A stretch of 44,852 nt of DNA from a virus. Of this stretch, positions 30,547-39,833 are shown piece by piece. The stretch spans positions 1-44,852 of IMG/VR virus record IMGVR_UViG_3300048586_000879, one strand, 5' to 3'. Each line of letters starts with the position of its first letter. Within the stretch, counting starts at the first letter, position 1. Below the pieces are notes generated by a model. That model saw only the letters and a program-made list of their open reading frames with translations. It ran no database searches and was not told the DNA's origin. The position numbers and the translations under genes are program-made.

Positions 30547-32633
30547 TGCCGCGCGTTCAGGTCTATCAGGCCGACCAGGTCGCTCCCGCCGAAACCACTG
30601 GTGCCCGTCTCCGCGCGGCGGACATGGCAGCGGGCGGTCTCGCGATCGCGCAGGGCGTGGCCAATCTCGGGCGCGCCGGTGCCGAATTTGCGCAGGCACA
30701 GGCAGATATCGACCTCCGGTTCGATGATACCGAAAGCCGCAAGGCAGCGCAGCGGTACCAGACCGGCGCCGCGAAGATCCTTTCGGACTTTCAGCTGGAG
30801 ACCGGTTCGAATGCCTATTCGAAGCGCGCGGCTACCGAGGATGCGCTCAAGAAGCTGCGCGAGGAGGCGCTCGGCGCGACGACAAACGACCGGATGCGCC
30901 GTATGGCCAATGACCGCATCGAGGGTCTTTTCGGTGCCGACAGCGTCAAGATCGGCGAGCATGCCACGCGCCAGCTGCGGACAGAGCAGGAAGGCACCCT
31001 GAAATCACAGGTTGTCTTGTCCGGCGAGGACGCGGCCGCGAACTGGGACCGGCCGGACCTCATGGGCGCACACATGGACACGATGAAGGCGGCTGTCGAC
31101 GAGCTCGGCGCGCTCAATGGTTGGTCGCAAGACCAGGTCCGCCTCGAAAAGTCGAACGCGGTGAGCGCCGTCCATAAGGATGTCGTCAACCGGATGCTTG
31201 CCGATGACGATATCGATGCCGCGCAGATCTATCTCGAGGCCAACGCCGACGAGATGAACGCCAATGACGAGCTCGCGCTGCGCGGAGCAATGAAAGAACC
31301 GCTTCTCACGCGCCAGGCGCAGGGCGATTTCGACCGCGCGATCGGGACGATGCCGGTTGCCGAGGGGGCGAGCACCAAGGAAGCCGCCCCGGCCGGTACG
31401 ACATTCGACGCAATGGTTGCCGTGACGGCGCAAAGCGAATCGGGAAATCGCGAGCGCGACGGCAAGGGTCGCCTGATTACCTCCGCCGCGGGCGCCCAGG
31501 GCAAGATGCAGGTCATGCCGGGGACAAACACGGATCCGGGTTTCGGGGTCCGGCCGGCCAAGGACGGCAGCGACGCAGAGCGCACGCGTGTCGGGCGCGA
31601 TTATCTCGCCGCGATGCTGAAGCGCTATGGCGGAGATCCCGCAAAGGCATGGGCGGCCTATAATGCCGGCCCCGGCGCCGTTGATGACGCGATCGCGGGT
31701 GGTGGCGACTGGCTTTCGCGCCTGCCCGGCGAAACGCAGGCCTATGTCAAAAAGAACGTTGCCGCGATCGGCGGTGGCGGTGCGCAGCAGTCTGCGCGGA
31801 CGTGGGACAAGGCCGCGGTCTATAGCCAGATCGATGCCCTCGCGGACAAGGAAGGATGGTCGCCCGAGCGCCGCGAGCGGTCGAAGCTGTGGGCGGATAA
31901 GGAAATCGCCCGTGACGAGCAGCTGAAGGCGCGCGACGAGAACCAGGCCGAGCGGGAAGCGTCGGAGTGGGTCATTGCCAACCCGAACTTTACCGACATT
32001 TCCCAGATGCCGGCGCGCATCCGCGACCGGCTCAGCCCTGAGGCGCAGCTGCGTTATATCGATGCTGGCAAGCGCAATGCGAAGCCGAAGGATGTCCCCG
32101 CGAACGGTGCGGACGCGCTCGCGCTCAACCTGCTGTCGATCTATGACCCCGAAAGCTTCAAGGCCATGCCGCTCGGCCAATACGCAGGCAAGGTGACCAA
32201 GTCCGAACTCGAGGGCCTCGCGACGAAGCAAGCGAAGATGCGGACCGAAGCACCCAAGGACAAGCATCTGCGCAGCGGCATCACGGGCGCGATCGAATGG
32301 GGCCAGAAATATGGCGGGTTCGGCAAGTTCTCCGACGAGCAGCGGGTCGCCATTTACGGTGTCATGGAGTCCGAGGCCAAGCAGCTGCTCGAAAATGGCG
32401 CGAAGGGCCTGACGGAAGACGACTATCTCAAGCTGTTCAAGCGCGCGACGCGGGATGTTGCGACAACCACCTGGTATGGCGGATCGTCGTCGCGGCCTCT
32501 CTACGACATGGGCGCGTCCAATATCCCCGACGCGACCCGCAAGAAGATCGAAAGCGCCTATAAGCGCACCTATGGCAGAGATCCGAGCGATGAGGAGGTC
32601 GCGGATTACTGGCGCCGCTACTACGCCAAATAA
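30546..32633 (+). CDS. Internal virion protein C (gp15-like) with transglycosylase domain
   Basis: The protein has 695 residues. The position matches the T7 gp15 ejection tube protein. Residues about 285-420 form a lytic transglycosylase domain: catalytic Glu298 (SESGNRERDGKGR), AAGAQGKMQVMP, and AYNAGPG (371-377). This domain is on gp16 in T7, so the muramidase has moved to the gp15-like protein here. The rest is helical. It degrades peptidoglycan locally during DNA ejection. Confidence 0.88.
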   Translation: MPRVQVYQADQVAPAETTGARLRAADMAAGGLAIAQGVANLGRAGAEFAQAQADIDLRFDDTESRKAAQRYQTGAAKILSDFQLETGSNAYSKRAATEDALKKLREEALGATTNDRMRRMANDRIEGLFGADSVKIGEHATRQLRTEQEGTLKSQVVLSGEDAAANWDRPDLMGAHMDTMKAAVDELGALNGWSQDQVRLEKSNAVSAVHKDVVNRMLADDDIDAAQIYLEANADEMNANDELALRGAMKEPLLTRQAQGDFDRAIGTMPVAEGASTKEAAPAGTTFDAMVAVTAQSESGNRERDGKGRLITSAAGAQGKMQVMPGTNTDPGFGVRPAKDGSDAERTRVGRDYLAAMLKRYGGDPAKAWAAYNAGPGAVDDAIAGGGDWLSRLPGETQAYVKKNVAAIGGGGAQQSARTWDKAAVYSQIDALADKEGWSPERRERSKLWADKEIARDEQLKARDENQAEREASEWVIANPNFTDISQMPARIRDRLSPEAQLRYIDAGKRNAKPKDVPANGADALALNLLSIYDPESFKAMPLGQYAGKVTKSELEGLATKQAKMRTEAPKDKHLRSGITGAIEWGQKYGGFGKFSDEQRVAIYGVMESEAKQLLENGAKGLTEDDYLKLFKRATRDVATTTWYGGSSSRPLYDMGASNIPDATRKKIESAYKRTYGRDPSDEEVADYWRRYYAK

Positions 32634-32719
32634 AGACGCGGCCAGTGTGCATGTCCCGAAGACAGAGGCCGGCCGCGTGCGATGTCTATCCCTTAGGCCG
32701 CGCCGCGCTTAGCTGAAAG
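32634..32719. other. Intergenic gap of 86 bp with two facing stops
   Basis: The gp15-like stop and the antisense lipoprotein stop face each other here. A GCGGCC (from 32638) and GGCCGGCCGC pair could form a weak hairpin acting as terminator for either strand. No T-run is visible. Confidence 0.35.
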
Positions 32720-33037
32720 CTATTTCGCGACCGCGTCCTTGAAGGCGGATTCGGCATCCTTGCCCTGGCGCTCGCGTTCAGCGCTCTCGAGTTTCTTGAT
32801 CCGCTCGAATGCGCGGTCGGTGCCGAGGTCGCTTGGAGCCGCAACCGGGCTTTGCAGGCTTACCGCTACCGCCTTGGCGATCGTCTTCTGATTTGTTTCC
32901 ACGGCATCAGCACGGCCTTCGAGATCCGCGACGCGCTGCTCCAGTTCGTCGATCTTCGTTGCCTGGTCGGAATTGTCGATCGGTGCGGCGCAGCCGGCGA
33001 GGAGAAGCGGCAGGAAAACAGCGCGATTCAAGAGCAT
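32720..33037 (-). CDS. Lipoprotein antisense to the tail operon
   Basis: The protein has 105 residues starting MLLNRAVFLPLLLAGC; the ATG nine bases after AGGG is preferred, and one three codons upstream is possible. The lipobox LLAGC has Cys16, after a hydrophobic signal peptide. A coiled coil (about 28-60: TKIDELEQRVADLEGRADAVETNQ) and a charged C-terminus follow. It is encoded against the ejection genes, so it is probably expressed from its own promoter in the lysogen. Lysogenic-conversion or superinfection-exclusion lipoproteins are a plausible parallel. It is not an Rz1: the prophage has its own at the end. Confidence 0.65.
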   Translation of the reverse strand: MLLNRAVFLPLLLAGCAAPIDNSDQATKIDELEQRVADLEGRADAVETNQKTIAKAVAVSLQSPVAAPSDLGTDRAFERIKKLESAERERQGKDAESAFKDAVAK

Positions 33038-33080
33038 TTGCGTCATCCCTAGCGTTCCGGGGCAACAGACGAGGTGCCCC

Positions 33081-36000
33081 TTGCCCCCCACTCTTCCCGG
33101 CCTGGACTATTACGATCAGCGATACCGCCAGCGCAAGCCCGCCAACCAGCCGGTCGCGCGCATCGACCCTGTCGAAGCGCAAATGCGCCGCGAGCGGGAC
33201 GATCAGACGCGCCTAGATCTCCTGCTCTCTGCTTCGCCGGACACGGTCGGACGGGCGACGGCGATCGGAAAAGAGATCGGGGTGCCACCGCTCACCGTCG
33301 AGGACCGTCTCGCCGAAGCGGAGAAGGGCCGCGATGTCCGCCGCTTCATGTCCGTGGCTGAGCGTTACCCCGCGATCGGGAAATGGGCCGTAGCGCAGCC
33401 GCGCGGCGCAGCGGCGGCGTCCGACGACTGGGACAGCCTGTCGCTCCTCGGAAAAGCTTGGCGCAGCACGCGCGAAACGGTGACCGGTCTCGGGCCGTCA
33501 TTGATGTCGGGCATGTATTCGATGGGCCAGAATATGGACAGCGCCATCGGCGCCGTCTCTGACACGCTCGACGCGCTCGATCCGAAGCCTGCAATCGCGG
33601 GCTTCTTCAGCGACCTCATCGCCACCTACACGGGGTATAACCCGCGCTGGGACAAGAGCTTCGAGGAAAGTCAGCGCATTCGCCGCGAAGCCCAGGCGAA
33701 AAGGCAGGCCGCGCTCGCCGCGGCGTCCGAAGACTGGCGACCGAAGTCGACGAGCTGGGTCGCGCGCGAGCTTCTTGCGGGTACCGAATCGATCCCGATG
33801 TCAGCCGCGGCCGTCCTGACGCGCGATCCGAAAACGGCGTCGGGCGTGTTCGGGGTGCTCACCGGCGCCGGGGAGTATCAGAATGCCCGCGATGCCGGCC
33901 TCGATCTTGGAACCTCGCTGGCCTACGGCGCGCGGCAAGGCACGGTTGAAGCGCTGACCGAGCATATTCCCGCGGCCAAGCTGCTCGGCGATATCGCCGC
34001 GCGCTCTCCGCTTGGCAAGCTGCTGCTGAACCAGCTGGTGTCCGAGATTCCGGGCGAACAGGTGGCGACGCTGCTACAGGACTTCGACAGCTGGGTGACG
34101 CTCAATCCCGAAAAGACGATGTCGGAGTTTATCGCCGAGCGGCCGGACGCTGCCCGGCAGACGCTCCTCGGGACAATCGGCGCCGTCGGCACCACGGCAG
34201 CGGTCACGCGGACCGCGCAGAAAGTGACCGAGGGCGCAGCGCGCCTGGCGGCGCAGCGGGGCGAAGCCGAGCGTGCGACGCGCGAAGGCGCCATCCTTGA
34301 GCAGTTCGGCGAGGCTGCCCAGAAGTCCAAGCTGCGCCAGCGCGATCCCGATGCCTATGCGGCGCTGATCCGCGAGATGGCCGAGGAGAGCGGCGCGACC
34401 GAAGTGTACATCCCGGCCGAGGCCATTCAGGAATATATGCAGTCGGGCGACTTCGACGCCGAGGCATGGGCCGATTTCGAGCAGGAATCGCTCGAGGCGA
34501 TGGCGACGGGCGGCGATGTCGTCATGCCGGTGGAGCGCGTCCTTTCGGCATTCCCCGGAACCCCGGCATGGGAGGCGCTGCGCGATCATATGCGTTTGTC
34601 GCCTGGCGGCATGTCGCGCTTCGAGGCCGAAAGCTTCAATGCCGAGATGGCCGATCTCCGTCAAACTATGGAAGAGCAGGCGGCCGCGATCGACGAATTC
34701 GATCGCGAGATGATGGAGGCGCGCGAGCGTCTCGTCACCAATGTCGTCGAGAAGCTCCAGTCGGCCGGGTATACACCGTCGGTAGCGCGAACGCAGGCCG
34801 AGCTCGTCACGGCCCGATACGAGACGCGCGCGATGCGCAAGGGGCAGATGCTCACCGGCCGCGAGTTCGACGACGTCGATGTCGTGCAGATCCTGCCCGA
34901 GCAGCTGGCCCTGCGGCAGAAAGACGACGGGCTTGATCGCGTCATCAACGCGATGCGCAAGGGCGCCCAAGGCGCAAAGCAAGGTCCCTCGCTTCTCGAT
35001 TTCATCGCGCGCCGCGGCGGTATCGACGATGCCGGCGGCGATATCGCCAGCATGGGCGGCGACGCATGGCACCGCGGCGCGCCGTTTCGTAAGCGCCTGA
35101 TCCGTAAGTCCGACAAGGGGCAGGCTAGCTTCGTCGGCAGCGAGCAGCGCGACACCGCGCCCGAGGACGTGCTGCGCGCCGCGATCGAAGCCGGCTATTT
35201 TCCCGAGCTCGCCGGCCGTGAGACCGGGACCTATGACGACGCGCTCGACAACAATGTGCTTCTCGACGCGATCGGCGCCGAGCTTCGCGGCGAGCCGCGC
35301 TACGCTACCGAAACCGACACATCGCTATCGGACGCGGCGCTCGAGCTCGCGACGCTGCTCGCCAACGAGGGCCTCGATCCCGCGACGGCGACCCGCCGCG
35401 AGATCCGTGAAGCGGTCGCGGCATATTCTGCGCGCAATGCTGCCGACGGCCGGAACTATCAGCAGGCGGGTCTCCGCGACGATATACGCGAGGCGTGGGA
35501 GGGAAGGCGCACGCGCGGCTTTATCGACCTTGGTCCGGTACCGCAGGCGCTCGTAGATTATGGCCTGCCGGCCGGAACGCTTCAGATCGGGCGCGGCAAG
35601 ATACGGACGATCGCGGGCAAGCACGATCTCGACATGAGCATCCTGACCCGGCTGGGCGCGCTGCTCGAACAGCCGTGGGCGATCTATCCGTCCAGCCTCG
35701 CCGGTTCCGGTCGTGTCGTCGTCGCGCTGCCTGTTCGGGACAATAACGGCGATCCCGTCGTCGCGGCGATCGGCGGCGACGGCAAGGTGTCGATCGTCAA
35801 CAGCGTGTACGGGAAGAAGCCCAGGGGCAGCGTCGATGGCGATACCCAGATTCTGCAGGCGGTGGCGGCTGCAAAGGCCAAGGGGCAAAAGGTGCTGGAA
35901 GGTGACCCTCCGGCACGTGATCCCGAATTAGTATCGGGCATTAGGCCGGAGAGGCCGAGGCGTCCTATACTCGGTCTGCCCTCGAAAGACAAACCGGCCA

Positions 36001-39000
36001 GCCTTGAACAAAGCGGTGATCCGGCCTCTCCGCGCGGCAGGATCATTTTCCCGAGCGTCGAGTTCACCGGCGCCGCGCTGATCGAGCTCTTCAAGTCGCG
36101 CAACCTGTCGACCTTCCTTCACGAAACCGGGCACCTGTGGCTCGAAGAGCTCCGCTCCGATGCGCTGTCCGAGGATGCGACGAACCGGCTTCGATCGGAC
36201 TGGGAGGCGGTGACAGAGTGGTTCGCTGCCAACGGCCATCCCATCGAGAATGGCGTCATCCCGGTCGAGGCGCATGAGATGTGGGCGCGCGGCGTCGAGC
36301 AGTACTTGATGGAAGGCAAGGCACCGGTACCGGCGCTGCGGAGCATCTTCGAACAATTCCGCGCCTGGCTGGTCAGCATCTATCGCAGCGTCAAGGCGCT
36401 TCGCTCTCCCCTGACGCCCGAGATCAGGGGCGTGATGGACCGGCTCATCGCCACCGACGACGATATCGCGCTCGCCGCGCAGGAGCAGTCGATCGCTCCG
36501 CTCCTTACCGACGCATCGGATATGACGAGCGGCGAGTTCGAAGCCTATCAGCGCCTGACCGCCGACGCGCGCATCGAAGCGCGCGGCCAGCTGCTTGACC
36601 GAACCGTGCGCGACGTCCGCGCGCGCAACACGAAGCGCTATAAAGAGATCGCCGCGGAGCTTCGCGACGAGATCGAGGCCAGCGTTGCCGAGCGGCCCGC
36701 GTTCCGTGCCATCACCGCAATGCGCTCCACCCCGATCGACCGGCGCTGGGTTGTCGATTACATGGGCGACGAGGCGGCGGAGGCCATGCCGCGCGGGGTT
36801 CCGCCCCTGATGCGCAATGGCGGTGTCCATCCCGACACGATCGCGGAGCAGGCTGGGTTCGCGACGGGCCGCGATATGATCGAATCGCTCATCGAGCTCG
36901 AGCTCGCGCACCGCACGGCGCGCGAGGAAGGCGACCAGCGCGGCATGCGCGACCGGATTATCGACGAAGAGCTCGATATGATGATGCGCGAGCGCTACGG
37001 CGAGCCGCTCACCGACGGCAGCATTGAGCGCGAAGCGATCGCCGCGGTGCATAACGACCTGCAGGGCGAGGTCATTGCGGCGGAGGTCCGCGTGCTCGGC
37101 CGCAAGGCGGGGCAGGCGCCGACACCCTACTCGGCCGCGAAGGACTGGGCGCGGCAGAAGATCCGCAGCGGGCGCGTCAGCGTCGAGGCGATGCCGAGCG
37201 CGCTCCAGCGCTATGCCAGGGCGAGCAAGAAGGCAGCGCGCGAAGCAGAGGTCGCCTATCTCGACCGCGATATCGAGGGCGCCTTCCGTGCGAAACAGCA
37301 GCAGATGCTGAACAACGCGCTCTATTCCGAGGCCAAGAAGGCGCATGAGGATGTCGAGGCCGCGCGCGTCCGGCTGAACAACATCGCGAGCAAGGCGGTG
37401 ATGAAGTCGGTCGACCAGGAATATCTCGAACAGGCGCATGCGCTGCTCGAGGCCGTCGACATCAAGCGCCGGTCACAGAAGGGCATCAACCGCCAGGGCA
37501 AGTGGGAGGAATGGTCGGCGAAGCGCCAGGCGGAAGGATATGACATCGTCGTGCCGGCGTCGTTCGAGGCGACGATCGGCAAGAACAACTGGACGCGGCT
37601 GACGGTCGAGCAACTGCTCGGGCTCGACGAGGCTGTGCGCCAGATCATCCACCTCGGCCGTCTGAAGCGCGAATTGCAGGACGGACAGGAGAAGCGCGAA
37701 TTTGAGCTCACCGTGACCGAAGCGGTGCAGGCGGTCGCGAAGCTGCCGCAGCGGGCGCCCAGCGATCTCATGGAGCCCTCGCGATGGGATGCGATCAAAT
37801 CGAAGGTGCTCGCCGCCGACGCGGCGCTGCTGAAGATGGAGACGGTTTTCGACTGGCTCGACAGCGGCGACAGCAACGGCATCTTCAATCGCATCGTATT
37901 CCGGCCGCTCGTCGACGCGCAGGAGAACGAGCGCGCGCGCATGGCCGACATCCTCGGCCAGCTGCGCGCCGCGCTTGAGAAGGTCGACGCGAAGACGCTC
38001 AAGTCCTGGTCGGACAAGATCACCGCGCCGGAGCTCCTCAACCGCGAAACCGGCAATCCCTTCGTCATGACCCGCGAGATGGTGGTCTCGATCGCGCTCA
38101 ACACCGGGAACCAGGGCAATTTCGACAAGCTGCTCGGCGGCTACGGCTGGTCGGAGACGGGCGTCCGCGCGATGCTCGATCGTTTGATGACCGAGCAGGA
38201 ATGGGCCTATGTCCAGGAAGTCTGGGACATCATCAACAGCTTGTGGCCCGACATCGAGGCGATGGAGAAGCGGGTCAATGATATCGCGCCGGAGAAGATC
38301 GAGGCACGGCCGGTGCAGACCAAATGGGGCACGCTGAAGGGAGGCTATTATCCCGTCGTCTACGATCCGCGCCGCAATTACGAATCGGAAAGCTATGCTG
38401 CCAAGGCGGACAGCCTGTTCGAGGGCATTTATACCCGCGCGACGACGCCGAAGGGTTTTACGAAAGAGCGCACGAACGTCGAGCGGCCGATCCATCTGAG
38501 CCTTGGCGTCATTCACCGGCACGTTGGCGAGGTCATCCACGACCTGACGCATCGCGAGGCGATCATGCAGGCCGACAAATTCTTGCAGGCGCGGCCAATC
38601 ATGAAGGCGGTCGACGACAGTCTCGGGCCCGAGGTCCGCAAGCAGTTCCGGCCGTGGCTGCAGCGCATCGCCAACGAATGGGCCTATGACCGTGCCGGGC
38701 AGGCGGGGATTGAGGGGTTCATCAAGAAGGCTCGCCTCAATGCCACGATCGTGGGCATGGGATATCGGCTCTCGACGATCATGATGCAGGCGGCCGGCTA
38801 TTCGAACAGCATCGAGCGAATCGGCGCGCGATGGGTGCTCCCGCGGTTGAAGGATGTCGCCAATCCGGCCGCGTGGGAGCTCGTGTTGGGCAAGTCGAAA
38901 GAGGTCGCGGCGCGCATGGACACGCTCGACCGCGATATCCGGGACAATGTCCGCAAGGCGGCCGGGCAGCGCAGCCTCTCGGCGGTCAAGAAGTTCGCAT

Positions 39001-39764
39001 TCCACGGCATCGGATATCTCGATCGCATCGTTGTCATCCCGACCTGGCTCGGCGCCTATGACAAGGCGATCGCGGAGAAAATGTCGGAAGAGGACGCGAT
39101 CTACGCCGCCGACAAGGCGGTGCGCCAGTCGCAGGGTGCAGGCGCCGCGAAGGATCTCGCTGCCATCCAGTCCGGCCGGGGCACCTTTGGCGAGGCGGCC
39201 AAGTTGCTGACCATGTTCTACAGCTACATGTCGGCGTTCTATCAGCGCCAGCGCACCTTTGCGCGCGACGTTCGAAGCGCGAGCCTTTCCGATGCGCCTG
39301 GCCTGATCGCGCGCGCATGGTGGCTTTTCGTCGTTCCCCCGCTCCTGTCCGAGCTCCTTGCCGGCCGGACCCCTGACGATGATGATGACGAGAGCTGGGC
39401 CGAATGGGCGATCACGAACATCATGTTCCAGATCTTCGGGCCCGTGCCGGTTCTGCGCGACATCGGGCCGACCCTCTGGGCGAAAGCGACTGACCGGCCG
39501 TCGTTCGGCTATCGCTTCACGCCTGCGCAGGGCGGCATCGAGAGCGTCATCAATGTCGGGTCCGATCTCGGGAAAATAGCCAGAGGTAAGGAAACGAAAA
39601 GGGCAACCCGCAATGCAATCGAAACGGTGGGCTATTTCACCGGCTTGACCACGGGTCAGATGGCCGTGGCGGCGCAATTCCTGGTCGATGTTGGCGAGGG
39701 CGACGCTCACCCAGACGGCATCGGCGACTGGTGGCGCGGACTGACAACCGGCAAGGTCGAATAG
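33081..39764 (+). CDS. Giant internal virion protein (gp16-like, polyvalent)
   Basis: The protein has 2,227 residues from TTG 33081 (LPPTLPGLDYYDQRYRQ), with GAGG upstream; earlier ATGs lie in the antisense lipoprotein region. It resembles the very large ejection or polyvalent protein that replaces T7 gp16. Residues about 818-915 (IGRGKIRTIAGKHDLDMSIL, then VALPVRDNNGDPVVAAIG and NSVYGKKP) look like a MuF/BECR-type nuclease fold. Next comes a metallopeptidase-like HETGH (1014-1018). The C-terminal 400 residues contain hydrophobic helices that probably cross the inner membrane. It is loaded in the head and ejected first. Confidence 0.75.
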   Translation: MPPTLPGLDYYDQRYRQRKPANQPVARIDPVEAQMRRERDDQTRLDLLLSASPDTVGRATAIGKEIGVPPLTVEDRLAEAEKGRDVRRFMSVAERYPAIGKWAVAQPRGAAAASDDWDSLSLLGKAWRSTRETVTGLGPSLMSGMYSMGQNMDSAIGAVSDTLDALDPKPAIAGFFSDLIATYTGYNPRWDKSFEESQRIRREAQAKRQAALAAASEDWRPKSTSWVARELLAGTESIPMSAAAVLTRDPKTASGVFGVLTGAGEYQNARDAGLDLGTSLAYGARQGTVEALTEHIPAAKLLGDIAARSPLGKLLLNQLVSEIPGEQVATLLQDFDSWVTLNPEKTMSEFIAERPDAARQTLLGTIGAVGTTAAVTRTAQKVTEGAARLAAQRGEAERATREGAILEQFGEAAQKSKLRQRDPDAYAALIREMAEESGATEVYIPAEAIQEYMQSGDFDAEAWADFEQESLEAMATGGDVVMPVERVLSAFPGTPAWEALRDHMRLSPGGMSRFEAESFNAEMADLRQTMEEQAAAIDEFDREMMEARERLVTNVVEKLQSAGYTPSVARTQAELVTARYETRAMRKGQMLTGREFDDVDVVQILPEQLALRQKDDGLDRVINAMRKGAQGAKQGPSLLDFIARRGGIDDAGGDIASMGGDAWHRGAPFRKRLIRKSDKGQASFVGSEQRDTAPEDVLRAAIEAGYFPELAGRETGTYDDALDNNVLLDAIGAELRGEPRYATETDTSLSDAALELATLLANEGLDPATATRREIREAVAAYSARNAADGRNYQQAGLRDDIREAWEGRRTRGFIDLGPVPQALVDYGLPAGTLQIGRGKIRTIAGKHDLDMSILTRLGALLEQPWAIYPSSLAGSGRVVVALPVRDNNGDPVVAAIGGDGKVSIVNSVYGKKPRGSVDGDTQILQAVAAAKAKGQKVLEGDPPARDPELVSGIRPERPRRPILGLPSKDKPASLEQSGDPASPRGRIIFPSVEFTGAALIELFKSRNLSTFLHETGHLWLEELRSDALSEDATNRLRSDWEAVTEWFAANGHPIENGVIPVEAHEMWARGVEQYLMEGKAPVPALRSIFEQFRAWLVSIYRSVKALRSPLTPEIRGVMDRLIATDDDIALAAQEQSIAPLLTDASDMTSGEFEAYQRLTADARIEARGQLLDRTVRDVRARNTKRYKEIAAELRDEIEASVAERPAFRAITAMRSTPIDRRWVVDYMGDEAAEAMPRGVPPLMRNGGVHPDTIAEQAGFATGRDMIESLIELELAHRTAREEGDQRGMRDRIIDEELDMMMRERYGEPLTDGSIEREAIAAVHNDLQGEVIAAEVRVLGRKAGQAPTPYSAAKDWARQKIRSGRVSVEAMPSALQRYARASKKAAREAEVAYLDRDIEGAFRAKQQQMLNNALYSEAKKAHEDVEAARVRLNNIASKAVMKSVDQEYLEQAHALLEAVDIKRRSQKGINRQGKWEEWSAKRQAEGYDIVVPASFEATIGKNNWTRLTVEQLLGLDEAVRQIIHLGRLKRELQDGQEKREFELTVTEAVQAVAKLPQRAPSDLMEPSRWDAIKSKVLAADAALLKMETVFDWLDSGDSNGIFNRIVFRPLVDAQENERARMADILGQLRAALEKVDAKTLKSWSDKITAPELLNRETGNPFVMTREMVVSIALNTGNQGNFDKLLGGYGWSETGVRAMLDRLMTEQEWAYVQEVWDIINSLWPDIEAMEKRVNDIAPEKIEARPVQTKWGTLKGGYYPVVYDPRRNYESESYAAKADSLFEGIYTRATTPKGFTKERTNVERPIHLSLGVIHRHVGEVIHDLTHREAIMQADKFLQARPIMKAVDDSLGPEVRKQFRPWLQRIANEWAYDRAGQAGIEGFIKKARLNATIVGMGYRLSTIMMQAAGYSNSIERIGARWVLPRLKDVANPAAWELVLGKSKEVAARMDTLDRDIRDNVRKAAGQRSLSAVKKFAFHGIGYLDRIVVIPTWLGAYDKAIAEKMSEEDAIYAADKAVRQSQGAGAAKDLAAIQSGRGTFGEAAKLLTMFYSYMSAFYQRQRTFARDVRSASLSDAPGLIARAWWLFVVPPLLSELLAGRTPDDDDDESWAEWAITNIMFQIFGPVPVLRDIGPTLWAKATDRPSFGYRFTPAQGGIESVINVGSDLGKIARGKETKRATRNAIETVGYFTGLTTGQMAVAAQFLVDVGEGDAHPDGIGDWWRGLTTGKVE

Positions 39765-39769
39765 GCGCC

Positions 39770-39799
39770 CCCGATTCAAGCAGGGTGAGCGCCGCCTTA
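39770..39799 (+). promoter_or_regulatory. Late-region element CCCGATTCAA-N17-TTA, copy 3
   Basis: CCCGATTCAA at 39770-39779 and TTA at 39797-39799, with the same spacing as the other two copies. It lies in the 69-bp gap between the giant ejection protein and the tailspike, 34 nt before its start. Confidence 0.45.
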
Positions 39800-39833
39800 G
39801 TCATTCGGAACCTTCAGGATCCGGGTGCACAAT

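Noticed and set aside
37473-39779. 768-residue minus-strand frame opposite the giant ejection protein
   Set aside because: No family features, low-complexity composition, and it lies over a continuous gp16-like frame.
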